Positions 42,327-50,820 of a stretch of DNA of 64,000 nucleotides are shown here, one piece after another. Source of the stretch: JAPKYZ01 sp033763835 (lineage in GTDB: Bacteria; Acidobacteriota; Terriglobia; Bryobacterales; Bryobacteraceae); contig JANRJS010000022.1 in assembly GCA_033763835.1 (NCBI GenBank), forward strand, positions 62,001 to 126,000. The letters are read 5' to 3'. The notes under the pieces were generated by a model, which was not told the DNA's origin, made no database searches, and worked only from the letters and a program-made list of their open reading frames with translations. How positions within the stretch are numbered: position 1 is the stretch's first letter; each line of letters starts with the position of its first letter. Both the position numbers and the translations under genes were made by a program.

Positions 42327-43586
42327 ATGACGTTCGACCTCTCGGCGGCGCTGCTCGATCGGGCGCGACAAGTGATCCCCGGCGGAGTGAATTCGCCGGT
42401 CCGCGCCTTTCGCGCCGTGGGCGGCACTCCTCCGTTTATCGTGCGCGGCGAAGGATCGAGACTCTACGACGCCGACGGGCACGAGTTCATCGATTACGTC
42501 GGGTCATGGGGACCGCTGATTTTGGGCCACCGCGCGCCTTGCGTGATCGAGGCGTTGCGCGAGACGCTCGAAATCGGTACCAGCTTTGGCGCGCCCACCG
42601 AACGCGAAATCGATCTCGCCGAAGCGATCCGCGACGCATTCCCGTCGATGGAGATGGTGCGCCTCGTCAACTCGGGCACCGAAGCGGCGATGAGCGCGCT
42701 GCGCGTCGCGCGCGGCTACACGGGCCGAACGCTCGCCATCAAGTTCGAAGGCTGCTACCACGGGCACGTCGATTCGCTGCTGGTGAAGGCGGGATCGGGA
42801 CTCGCGACGCTCGGAATCGCGGATTCGGCGGGAGTGCCGGAAGCGTTCGCCGCCACCACGATTTCCCTGCCCTTCAACGATCTCGCCTCGGTGGAGCGGG
42901 CCTTCGCCAATCGAGGCCCTGATATCGCATGCGTGATGGTCGAGCCGATCGCCGGCAACATGGGTTGCGTTCCGCCCGCGCCCGGATTTCTCGAAGGCCT
43001 GCGAGCGATCTGCACCCGGTACGGCGCGCTCTTGATTTTCGACGAGGTGATGACCGGATTCCGAGTGTCCTACGGCGGCGCGCAGGCGCTCTACGGAGTG
43101 AGACCGGACATGACGGCGCTCGGCAAGATCGTCGGAGGCGGATTGCCGATCGCGGCTTACGGCGGCGCGCGCGAGGTGATGACGCACGTCGCGCCCACGG
43201 GTCCGATTTATCAGGCGGGGACGCTTTCGGGAAATCCGCTAGCCGTGGCCGCCGGTCTGGCAATGCTGCGCTACTTGAAAGCGCATCCCGACGTGTACTC
43301 GAAGATCGAGGCGAGCGCGGCGACCTTGTGCGCTACTCCTCCCCCGGGCGTAATCGTCAATCGCGTCGGATCGATGTTCACGTTCTTCTTTACTGAGACG
43401 CCCGTCACCGATTACGCGTCGGCAAAGCTCAGCGACACAGCGCGCTTCGGCAAGTTCTTTCACTGGATGCTCGAAGGCGGCGTGTACCTCGCGCCGTCGC
43501 AGTTCGAGGCGGGATTCGTATCCGCCGCGCACTCGGAGGAAGATATTGCGCGGACGGTCGAGCGGGCGCGGAAGTTTAGCGTCTAA
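42327..43586 (+). CDS. hemL: Glutamate-1-semialdehyde 2,1-aminomutase
   Basis: A 419-residue pyridoxal-phosphate enzyme that makes 5-aminolevulinate in the C5 pathway. The PLP lysine is K267 in 'MTALGKIVGGGLPIAAYGG'; 'LVNSGTEAAMSALRVARG' and 'EGCYHGHVDSLLVKAGSG' bind cofactor and substrate; 'FDEVMTGFRV' holds the PLP-ring Asp. It is the source of substrate for HemB, encoded 20 kb away. It is four bases downstream of the geranylgeranyl-reductase-type gene. Its stop overlaps by four bases the end of the inactivated vapC gene. Confidence 0.97.
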   Translation: MTFDLSAALLDRARQVIPGGVNSPVRAFRAVGGTPPFIVRGEGSRLYDADGHEFIDYVGSWGPLILGHRAPCVIEALRETLEIGTSFGAPTEREIDLAEAIRDAFPSMEMVRLVNSGTEAAMSALRVARGYTGRTLAIKFEGCYHGHVDSLLVKAGSGLATLGIADSAGVPEAFAATTISLPFNDLASVERAFANRGPDIACVMVEPIAGNMGCVPPAPGFLEGLRAICTRYGALLIFDEVMTGFRVSYGGAQALYGVRPDMTALGKIVGGGLPIAAYGGAREVMTHVAPTGPIYQAGTLSGNPLAVAAGLAMLRYLKAHPDVYSKIEASAATLCATPPPGVIVNRVGSMFTFFFTETPVTDYASAKLSDTARFGKFFHWMLEGGVYLAPSQFEAGFVSAAHSEEDIARTVERARKFSV

Positions 43587-43999
43587 CGCGGCGGCACGAT
43601 TTCGAAGGGCCGATTTGCGGACAGGCGATAGGCCGAAAAATCCGAGTAATCGGTGGTGAACACCGTCGAGATCCGCTCCCGATTCGCCGTGTGCACGAGC
43701 GTCGCGTCGGCGAAATCCATCGGAAAGTCCCGGTATTTCCGCATCAAGCTATTAATGGGCGGCAAGTCCGCATCGTCCAAGACCGCCACGGTGAAAGCTC
43801 CCGAACGGAGAAACCTCTAGGCTAGATCGAGCTCCCTTTCGCCGTTACCCACTTGGAACAAAACTTCGGTGACCACCGCGACCGTGAGAACCATCGGCTT
43901 CGGCAACCCAGGGAAAATCGCCGCACAGCGCCGATGCCATTGATCCCGAGCGGATAGACAAGCGATGATTGCACCGCTATCGGCGAGGACTCCGGTCAT
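43583..43999 (-). pseudogene. vapC: PIN-domain toxin VapC, interrupted by an in-frame TAG
   Basis: A 139-codon frame coding for one PIN domain but broken by a TAG at 43819-43817, codon 61. Before it: 'LADSGAIIACLSARDQWHRR', with the first catalytic Asp. After it, in the same frame: 'RFLRSGAFTVAVLDDADLPP' and 'YRDFPMDFADATLVHTANRE', with later catalytic acids and the normal C-terminus. Since both halves are in frame and otherwise intact, one substitution (for instance TGG to TAG) explains the break. The start overlaps the antitoxin gene by 23 bases. A sequencing error or suppression cannot be ruled out. Confidence 0.85.
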
Positions 44000-44273
44000 T
44001 CGCTTTCGCCGCCATTCTCCGGCGAACGGCGGCCCGGATCGCTTTTTCGTCCGACGCGCCGGGTGGCAGCGAGATCGAACCGATGTATCTCAAGGCCTCC
44101 CGATTGATCCGCCCCTGCTCGGCCTCACGATGCGTACCGGCGTAGGCGGCGACGGCTTCGGCCGCTAATCCGTCCAGGACCGCCGCCAGCGGCGCGTTGC
44201 GCGCCTTCGCGAGGCGCTCCAAAGCTCCCTTCGTCTCCCGGGAAACGCGCCAAGTGATGACCTCGGACTTCAT
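43977..44273 (-). CDS. Ribbon-helix-helix-type antitoxin (VapB-like)
   Basis: A 98-residue protein: 'SEVITWRVSRETKGALERLA' is a short beta-strand followed by a helix as in ribbon-helix-helix repressors, then 'NAPLAAVLDGLAAEAVAAY' as the second helix. A long charged tail (about 50-98) would wrap the toxin. It precedes and overlaps the vapC gene by 23 bases, as in coupled antitoxin/toxin pairs. It is intact while its toxin has a stop codon. It may still bind DNA or protect against related toxins. Confidence 0.78.
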   Translation of the reverse strand: MKSEVITWRVSRETKGALERLAKARNAPLAAVLDGLAAEAVAAYAGTHREAEQGRINREALRYIGSISLPPGASDEKAIRAAVRRRMAAKANDRSPRR

Positions 44274-44292
44274 GCCGTACAGGGTAATACGT

Positions 44293-45495
44293 TTACAGCG
44301 GGTAAGTCGCCGACTCGCGCAACCAGTCGGCGTTGGCGCGGACGTCGTCTTTCAACTTACCGACCAACTGTTCCCGGCGGTCGAATAAACGGTACCCGTC
44401 GCGCGCGCGCAAGTAACCGCGGCGGTCCTCGGGCGCCCCTTCCTTTTCGAAACGGTCTCGATTGTCGAGCAGCGCCTTCACCAGGAACGGCAGGATCGTC
44501 GAGTAATCCGCCTGCATGCTCTCGGTCGATTGCTGGTAGGTATCTTTATCGACCTTGCCCCACGTCACCGCCTCGGCGGGCGGGCACGAAGACAGCGAGC
44601 CATCGGTGACCGGCGCGGTCACGATCTGCACATCGAATTCGTAGCCGCGGACATTCGGTAATCCGAGAATCTGCCCCAAGGCCGGTTCCGGCTGCAAGTT
44701 GAAATTCTTCGGCACTCCGCCGCCGAGGATCAATGTCGCGAGCGCCTTCGCGTCGCTCTCGAACAATCCCCAGCGATGATACGCGCACGCTTCGAACACT
44801 TCGGCGTGCAGGTCGAGATCGAAACCGTAACTATCGCGCAAACCCGCCTCACGCATCGCCCAAAGCTTCATCGAGTTCAGGAACACGCTGCCGTCCGATG
44901 GCGCGCCGACGAAGACCGGAATCGCCAACCGGTGGCACGCGGCCAGCAGACCTTCTGGGACGCCGTTGCGCTTCTCCATCGCCGCGTAGTGCGCGCCGAG
45001 CCGGAAACGCAGTTCGGTCCCCGTCATCTTGCGTTGAAATTCGGGCGTCGCGAGTAACGCGCTCAAGAACCGATCCTGATCGAGCAGCACGTCTTCGTCG
45101 AACGCCATATCCGTCACGCGGATCGTCTTCTCGTCTCGAAGCGCAGCATCGTCGCCGAAGATCGGCACCTCGAACACGGGATCGCGCCGCCCGTCGAGGG
45201 AGCGGTGCCCGTCGTGATAACAGACCGCGTCGGTGGTCGAGATGTAGGCGATCCAGCCCGTTTCGAGCAAGGGAATCAGCCATGCCAGGTGTTGTCCGGA
45301 AACCGTCACCGGGCCCGAGATCGCGAGGGTTAACGGGCAACCGGCGCCGATCGCACGGTCGAGAATCGTGTAGATGCGCCGCAGGTAAGCGCCGCCGAAT
45401 GCTGGCAGCGCGTGGCGGAACAGTTCGTCGAGAGTATGGCAATGGTCCACGCGCCGCACGCGCACGGTACGGCGGGAAGAAGGATCGGGAGTCAC
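44293..45495 (-). CDS. Deoxyhypusine-synthase family protein
   Basis: A 400-residue NAD-binding Rossmann protein homologous to eukaryotic and archaeal deoxyhypusine synthase. Family blocks include 'LTLAISGPVTVSGQHLAWLI', 'YISTTDAVCYHDGHRSL', 'PVFVGAPSDGSVFLNSMKLW', 'LILGGGVPKNFNLQ' and 'SSCPPAEAVTWGKVDKDTYQ'. K314 in 'TWGK' matches the catalytic lysine that forms the aminobutyl enzyme intermediate from spermidine. Bacteria lack eIF5A, the usual acceptor, so this relative may instead make a polyamine such as homospermidine; from memory, some bacterial homologues do. It may also modify an unknown protein. Neighbours give no clue. Confidence 0.9.
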   Translation of the reverse strand: MTPDPSSRRTVRVRRVDHCHTLDELFRHALPAFGGAYLRRIYTILDRAIGAGCPLTLAISGPVTVSGQHLAWLIPLLETGWIAYISTTDAVCYHDGHRSLDGRRDPVFEVPIFGDDAALRDEKTIRVTDMAFDEDVLLDQDRFLSALLATPEFQRKMTGTELRFRLGAHYAAMEKRNGVPEGLLAACHRLAIPVFVGAPSDGSVFLNSMKLWAMREAGLRDSYGFDLDLHAEVFEACAYHRWGLFESDAKALATLILGGGVPKNFNLQPEPALGQILGLPNVRGYEFDVQIVTAPVTDGSLSSCPPAEAVTWGKVDKDTYQQSTESMQADYSTILPFLVKALLDNRDRFEKEGAPEDRRGYLRARDGYRLFDRREQLVGKLKDDVRANADWLRESATYPL

Positions 45496-45518
45496 CCTAC
45501 CAGCTTACGGACACCGCC

Positions 45519-46919
45519 TTACGGAGTGAGGGGTAACGGCAAGTAATCCCAATCGAGAATCATCTTCTCGTGGAGCGCGAGCTTTAGCTCTTTCTCCACC
45601 GCCTCCACTTCCGGACGCCCCGCTAAGTTGACGAACTCCTCGGGATCCTTCTCGAGATCGAATAACTCGAACACGGCGCGTTTGCCGAAATACGCCTGCG
45701 AATAACGGGGCGCGAGCCTGCCCCATGCATTCTCGTCGGACATCTCGACCCAGCTTCGTTCGTTGTAACTATCGACCGGCGAGTAGCGCATTCCGGGCGT
45801 GCAGTTATAGATCAGCTTGTATCGAGCGTTGCGCGCCATCCGAGAATGATCGAACGTATGTGTCGTTGTGCCTTCGGCGAACGGCCGGCTGCCGTGAGTC
45901 ACGCGTTGCGCGAACACGTTCCTTCGCGCGGTGTAACTCTGTCCGAGTAAGTGAGGCAAAAAGCTCTGTCCCGACATGCCGGGCGCGGGAGAGACTCCAG
46001 CCGCCGCGAGTAAAGTCGGAGTGACATCTTCGCCGGAAATCAGATCGTTCGAAACGCCCGGCTTGATTTTCCCCGTCCACCGCATCAGAAACGGCACGTT
46101 CAGCCCGGGATCGTACAGCGAGCCTTTGCCGTGCGGGAACGGGATACCGTTATCGCCCGCGAACAGGATCAGCGTATTGTCCATCCCGGCGCGCTTCTGG
46201 ATCGTGTCGAGAACGAGCTGAAATTCGCCGTCCATTCGGCCGATCTCGTCGTAGTAGCGGCGCAAGTCTTCGCGAACGCCGGGCAGGTCGGGCAGCCATT
46301 TCGGCACGCGCAGCGTCTTCGCGTCCACGCCGCCGGGGATGTTATCCCACGAGTAATGCGGGTCGTCGAAATTCACCCACAGAAAATACGGCTTCTCTTT
46401 CGGACGCTTGTCGAAGAACTCGTTGACGCGCTTGCCGGTCATCTCGCGCGGAGACGCGCGGTCGAGATAGTCGACACGATTCTGGAACGTCTGCAACTTG
46501 TGCTTGTCGTAAATGGCTTTGCTGTTCGGACCGGGGGCGCCGTCCAAGTGGAATTGCCGGCGGCAAATCCCCGTAAAGTAACCGGCGTCTTTGCGAAGCA
46601 GCTCGGGGAGCGTCACAATGTCGGGCGGCAGCGGCGAGGTGAAGCGCGACATGCGCGCCGACACCGGACTGCGACCCGTCATGTACGCGGTACGCGAGGG
46701 AACGCATTGCGGCGCGGAGCAGAAGAACTTCGTGAAGCGCATGCCCTCGCTAGCGAACCGGTCGAGATTTGGAGTGCGCACTGTTGGGTTGCCGTAACTG
46801 CCCGTGAACTCGGCGGTGTGATCGTCCGAGAGGATCAGGACGATGTTCGGCTTGGATGACGATTGCGCCTGTGCGGCGGCGAGCGCCGAAGTCTGGAGCA
46901 GCGTGCGGCGGCTGAGCAT
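45519..46919 (-). CDS. Secreted sulfatase
   Basis: A 466-residue arylsulfatase-type enzyme. The N-terminus 'MLSRRTLLQTSALAAAQAQ' is a Tat-like signal. The metal-binding start 'PNIVLILSDDHTAEF' (D32, D33) and the modification motif C72-x-P-S-R ('CVPSRTAYMTGRSP') are present, so the Cys is expected to become formylglycine. 'LILFAGDNGIPF' supplies further metal ligands. It should cleave sulfate esters, probably from polysaccharides, in the periplasm. No formylglycine-generating enzyme or polysaccharide lyase is adjacent. It lies between a lytic transglycosylase and the deoxyhypusine-synthase homologue. Confidence 0.93.
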   Translation of the reverse strand: MLSRRTLLQTSALAAAQAQSSSKPNIVLILSDDHTAEFTGSYGNPTVRTPNLDRFASEGMRFTKFFCSAPQCVPSRTAYMTGRSPVSARMSRFTSPLPPDIVTLPELLRKDAGYFTGICRRQFHLDGAPGPNSKAIYDKHKLQTFQNRVDYLDRASPREMTGKRVNEFFDKRPKEKPYFLWVNFDDPHYSWDNIPGGVDAKTLRVPKWLPDLPGVREDLRRYYDEIGRMDGEFQLVLDTIQKRAGMDNTLILFAGDNGIPFPHGKGSLYDPGLNVPFLMRWTGKIKPGVSNDLISGEDVTPTLLAAAGVSPAPGMSGQSFLPHLLGQSYTARRNVFAQRVTHGSRPFAEGTTTHTFDHSRMARNARYKLIYNCTPGMRYSPVDSYNERSWVEMSDENAWGRLAPRYSQAYFGKRAVFELFDLEKDPEEFVNLAGRPEVEAVEKELKLALHEKMILDWDYLPLPLTP

Positions 46920-46941
46920 GCGCTCGATTCTATGCCAACGG

Positions 46942-47547
46942 CTACGGCGGCGTGAGCGTCCGAACGTAATCTATCGTCTCCTTGAACGGAGGCACGCCGC
47001 CGTACTTCTTTACCGCGCCCGGACCGGCGTTGTACGCCGCTAGCGCAAGCGACAAATCGCCGCCGAATTGCGAGAGCAGATCGCGAAGATAGCGGCTGCC
47101 CGCCTCGACATTCTCGCGGACGTCGAACGGATCGGCGACACCTAACGCCCGCGCGGTCTCGGGCATCAATTGCATCAGCCCCTGCGCGCCCTTCGGCGAC
47201 ACGGCACACGGGTAGGCGGCCGATTCTTTGCGAATGAGCCGGGCGAGCAAGTCGCGCGACAATCCGTTGCGCCCCGCCGCGCCGTCGATCACGGGCGCGA
47301 GTAGCGACGGCGGCACCGGATCGCAAATTAAGCCCGCCGTTTGCGTCGCCTGCGGCGCGTTCTTCCAAGGCCACGGGTTCGTGAAAAATCCCGGGTCGGC
47401 GACGGCCTTCACGGCATGCACCGCCTCCGACTGTTTACGGACCGAATCGCGTTGCTTATCCAGCGATGCTTGCATGCGTTCCCGAATCTGGTCATACGAG
47501 CTTTGCGCGAGCAGAAGAATCGCCATCAACGCCATCGAACCTTTCAT
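46942..47547 (-). CDS. Soluble lytic transglycosylase-like protein
   Basis: A 201-residue exported protein. After a short signal ('SMALMAILLLAQS') and a coiled region comes an SLT domain (about 80-200): catalytic E108 in 'LLARLIRKESAAYPCAVSPKG', then 'QGLMQLMPETARALGV', 'DVRENVEAGSRYLRDLL' and 'LALAAYNAGPGAVKKYGGVPP'. All four family motifs are intact. It cleaves peptidoglycan to anhydromuropeptides. The gene is upstream of the sulfatase by 22 bases on the same strand and divergent from the siderophore receptor. Confidence 0.92.
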   Translation of the reverse strand: MKGSMALMAILLLAQSSYDQIRERMQASLDKQRDSVRKQSEAVHAVKAVADPGFFTNPWPWKNAPQATQTAGLICDPVPPSLLAPVIDGAAGRNGLSRDLLARLIRKESAAYPCAVSPKGAQGLMQLMPETARALGVADPFDVRENVEAGSRYLRDLLSQFGGDLSLALAAYNAGPGAVKKYGGVPPFKETIDYVRTLTPP

Positions 47548-47612
47548 CGGCGCATTTCGGCGTCTAGTTTAGCCTGTTCGCAAATTTCGGACTAAATCGA
47601 TCCGGTATCTGA

Positions 47613-47632
47613 TATACTGCAACTCGATTGCA
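47613..47632 (+). promoter_or_regulatory. Possible -10 and inverted repeat at the siderophore receptor start
   Basis: TATACT at 47613-47618 resembles a -10 box, and TGCAA-CTCGA-TTGCA (47618-47632) is a 5-5-5 inverted repeat reaching the A of the ATG at 47632. If real, the message would be nearly leaderless and a repressor could bind over the start. It does not match the usual Fur box. No ribosome site is visible. Confidence 0.3.
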
Positions 47633-49776
47633 TGTCAAATCGAAACGATTTCCGGCGTTCGCTCTATATGAGTGCATCCGTCATCCTTAACGCATTGTTT
47701 TTATGGATAGTTAGCGGCCTTTTACCGGCTTACGGCACCGACAAACCTAACGCCGATAATCAATTGCAACCGGTGAAAACCTCGATCACCGTTACCGAGA
47801 AACTGGACAATCAGGTGACTCAGGCCGCCAGCGCCACGAAAACCGATACGCCGATTCTCGATATTCCTCAATCGATTCAGGTGATTAGCTTGAAGTTGAT
47901 CGAGGATCAGCAGGCGATCACGTTCAACGACGCGATCCGCAACGTAAGCGGCGTGACGGTCCCAAATAGTTCCGGCGGCCGATTGGAAGACATGAATATC
48001 CGGGGTTTCACTACCAGCATGCAATTCAAGGATGGCTTCCGGAACGACTTTCAGTCGAACCGTGCCGCTAACGAGTTGCAAAACATCGAGCGAATCGAAG
48101 TACTGAAAGGTCCCTCGAGCGGCGTGTTCGGACGCCTGGAACCGGGCGGAACGGTGAACGTCCTCACCAAACGTCCGCAGGAGCGCCACCGCGCCGTACT
48201 CGGATATCAGACCGGCACGTGGCGTTTGCGCCGGCCGACCGTGGATCTTACCGGGCCTCTGAATAAATCGAAGTCGCTGCTTTACCGGTTCAACTTCGCC
48301 TACGACCAAGCGGACAGTTTTCGCGACACGCTGCGGCGCGACAAGATTTTCGCCGCGCCTTCCGTCACGTGGCGGCTGGGCGACCGCAACTTTTTCCGGA
48401 TCAACGGCGAGTACCTGGGCGGGTCGAGTATCGTCGATCGCGGATTGCTCGCCATCGGCGACCGGCCCGATTACCGGCTGCCGGTAAGCCGCTACCTGGG
48501 CGATCCGGCGATTCCATACGAATACGAACAAGGATTCGCGGCCGCGGCCTGGGACCGGATTTTGTCGCCTCGCTGGACCTTCAAAAGCGCCTTTCGCGCC
48601 TCGGCCGTGCAGGCCGCCTACGACGCGCGCCAGCCCCGTGCGCTCGCCGCCAACAACCGCACGCTTTCACTCAATACGAGTTTCTCGAACCAGTGGCTGA
48701 CCACCCAATACCTCACCAACGATCTGGTAGGCAAATTCTCGACTGGCCCGCTCGATCATACATTTCTCGCGGGTCTCGATCTCAACCGCGAAACGTTCGA
48801 CTCGCTCACCCGCACTGGGCCGAACGTCAATCTCGACATCCTGGAACCCAACTACGCGGCTTTGCCCGCGCCGGGAAATCCGCCCGTTACGGCGAGCAGC
48901 TTGTCGCGCAATCTTTACGGCGGAGCCTATATCCAGGATCAGGTGAAAGTAACGAACTGGCTGAAGTTCATGGCCGGGATCCGTTACGACATCGCGCAAC
49001 TGCGGAACGACAACCGCTTCCTCAACCGCCGGACGAATTTCCGCAACACCGCGCCGGTTCCGCGTGTCGGCGTCGTCCTGCAACCCAAGCCCTGGGTTTC
49101 GATCTACGCCAACTGGGCCAGATCGTTCAACCCGCAGTCCGGCGTGAGCTTCGCCGCCGAGCCTTTCCAGCCGGAGCGCGGCGGCCAATACGAGACGGGA
49201 ATCAAATTCGACGCCCTGCAAAGCCGGATCATCGCCACCGCCGCCGTGTTTCAGATCGAGAAATCGAACGTTTTGACCGCCGACCCGCTCAACGCCGGTT
49301 TCTCGATTCAGGTTGGCGCACAGAGGAATCGCGGTTTCGAGTTCGATCTCACTTCGCAGTTAACCCGCCAGTGGACGCTGGTCGCGGGCTATGCGCACAA
49401 CAAACCCGTGATCACCGCGGACAACACGTATCGCCCCGGCAATTTCCTGCTGAGCGCACCCCGCAACTCGGGCAGCCTCTGGACCACCTATGAGTTCGAT
49501 AAGACCGTCGCGCGCGGGCTGGGATTCGGCGGCGGCGTCTTCGCGGTCGGATCGCGTTGGGGCGATCTTGAAAACTCGTTCCTCGTGCCCGGCTATGCGA
49601 GAGTGGATGGGGCGATTTACTACAAATGGTTCCAGCAGGACAAACTCCGCAGCCGCCTGAGCCTGAACTTCAACAACCTGACGGATCGCCGCTACTACGA
49701 AGGAGTTCGCGGACGATTGGGGATCGTGCCGGGAGCGCCCCGCTCGCTGACGGCGGGTCTGCAGGTCGTGTTCTAG
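47632..49776 (+). CDS. TonB-dependent siderophore receptor
   Basis: A 714-residue outer-membrane receptor of the FhuA/FpvA type, smaller than the Oar-like ones. An N-terminal signal segment ('SASVILNALFLWIVSGLLPA') precedes a plug: 'TPILDIPQSIQVISLKLIED', 'IRNVSGVTVPNSSGGRLED', 'NIRGFTTSMQFKDGFRND' and 'IERIEVLKGPSSGVFG'. The barrel ends 'PRSLTAGLQVVF'. It should import ferric siderophores with TonB energy. An ATG at 47668 is an alternative start that gives a neater signal peptide. The first 100 bases are AT-richer than the neighbourhood. A PepSY protein follows after two bases. Confidence 0.92.
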   Translation: MSNRNDFRRSLYMSASVILNALFLWIVSGLLPAYGTDKPNADNQLQPVKTSITVTEKLDNQVTQAASATKTDTPILDIPQSIQVISLKLIEDQQAITFNDAIRNVSGVTVPNSSGGRLEDMNIRGFTTSMQFKDGFRNDFQSNRAANELQNIERIEVLKGPSSGVFGRLEPGGTVNVLTKRPQERHRAVLGYQTGTWRLRRPTVDLTGPLNKSKSLLYRFNFAYDQADSFRDTLRRDKIFAAPSVTWRLGDRNFFRINGEYLGGSSIVDRGLLAIGDRPDYRLPVSRYLGDPAIPYEYEQGFAAAAWDRILSPRWTFKSAFRASAVQAAYDARQPRALAANNRTLSLNTSFSNQWLTTQYLTNDLVGKFSTGPLDHTFLAGLDLNRETFDSLTRTGPNVNLDILEPNYAALPAPGNPPVTASSLSRNLYGGAYIQDQVKVTNWLKFMAGIRYDIAQLRNDNRFLNRRTNFRNTAPVPRVGVVLQPKPWVSIYANWARSFNPQSGVSFAAEPFQPERGGQYETGIKFDALQSRIIATAAVFQIEKSNVLTADPLNAGFSIQVGAQRNRGFEFDLTSQLTRQWTLVAGYAHNKPVITADNTYRPGNFLLSAPRNSGSLWTTYEFDKTVARGLGFGGGVFAVGSRWGDLENSFLVPGYARVDGAIYYKWFQQDKLRSRLSLNFNNLTDRRYYEGVRGRLGIVPGAPRSLTAGLQVVF

Positions 49777-49778
49777 CG

Positions 49779-50819
49779 ATGAAGGTCAGGACCTTGTGGG
49801 CCATCCACAAGTGGGCCGGTTTGGTCTTCGGATCGTTGCTGTTCCTGGTCTTGTTTACGGGCACGGTGGCCGTATTCAAAGAGGAGATCGACTGGGCGGT
49901 TACCCCGGCGCTTCGCGTCACGCCTCGAGACCGGCTCGCTTCCATCGACGACGTACTGCGCGCTGCGGGCGCCGCCGCGTCGGGTGTCGTGATGCCCGCC
50001 GATCCGGCCACCGCCTACACCGTCTATGTGGGCGCAAAGCAGGTGTTTGTCGATCCCTACACCGCGCGAGTGACCGGATCGCGCGAAGGCGAGCATCTCG
50101 CGAATGTCATTCGCCAAGCGCACGCGCGGTTCTATTTCTTCGGCTGGCAGGGCCGCGTGTTTGTCGGGTTTCTGGGATTCGCCTTACTCGCGTCGGCGGT
50201 GACAGGTTTGCTAATTTACGGTCCGTTTCTGCGTGGCGTATTCGCCCAAGGGAAGCGATGGTGGCAAATCCGGGAAGGTTTTCAGTTGGCGACTTCGGAC
50301 TGGCACAAGCTGATTGGAGTCGCTTCTCTCGCTCTCAACATCGTCTGGGCCTCGACCGGCGCGGTCTTGGGTCTCGAAAACTTACTTCGCTACACCCCCG
50401 AACTTAGCAAGACCATCCACCGAACGCCGTCCGCTAAGACGAGTCCCGAGGATCGCCCGAAGATCGGTGGGGACGCGGCGCTCGCGGCGGCGAAACTCGC
50501 ATTGCCAGGACTACAGCCTACTAGCTTGCTTCTGCCCTCCCCCAAATCCGGCCACTACACGATCTACGGCAATATCGGCGGGCATTTCGCACGGCATGCC
50601 GCGAATTGGGCGCTGATCGGCGCTTACGATGGGCGAACGGTGGCCGTTAGCGACTCCCGTACGGTGAGCGGCGGCGTCCGGGTGTACGACTGGATGGAAC
50701 CTTTGCACTTTGGAGACTTCGCGGGCACCGGAGTCAAACTGCTTTACCTGCTTTTCGCCCTCGCTTCGAGCGCGTTACCCATTACGGGTTTCGTACTCTG
50801 GTGGACGAAGAGAACGTGA
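49779..50819 (+). CDS. PepSY-associated transmembrane protein (iron-uptake reductase type)
   Basis: A 346-residue inner-membrane protein with about four helices: 'HKWAGLVFGSLLFLVLFTGT', 'GRVFVGFLGFALLASAVTGL', 'WHKLIGVASLALNIVWASTG' and 'LLYLLFALASSALPITGFV'. The paired 'IHKWAG' and 'WHKLIG' motifs are typical of PepSY_TM proteins, which accompany siderophore receptors and may reduce Fe(III)-siderophore complexes in the periplasm. His residues in the helices could bind haem. Translation probably couples to the receptor (two-base gap). A glycerophosphodiesterase follows one base after the stop. Confidence 0.9.
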   Translation: MKVRTLWAIHKWAGLVFGSLLFLVLFTGTVAVFKEEIDWAVTPALRVTPRDRLASIDDVLRAAGAAASGVVMPADPATAYTVYVGAKQVFVDPYTARVTGSREGEHLANVIRQAHARFYFFGWQGRVFVGFLGFALLASAVTGLLIYGPFLRGVFAQGKRWWQIREGFQLATSDWHKLIGVASLALNIVWASTGAVLGLENLLRYTPELSKTIHRTPSAKTSPEDRPKIGGDAALAAAKLALPGLQPTSLLLPSPKSGHYTIYGNIGGHFARHAANWALIGAYDGRTVAVSDSRTVSGGVRVYDWMEPLHFGDFAGTGVKLLYLLFALASSALPITGFVLWWTKRT

Positions 50820-50820
50820 C

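Noticed and set aside
47613..47632. Fur box at the siderophore receptor
   Set aside because: The inverted repeat TGCAA-N5-TTGCA does not resemble the Fur consensus and its position over the start is unusual.
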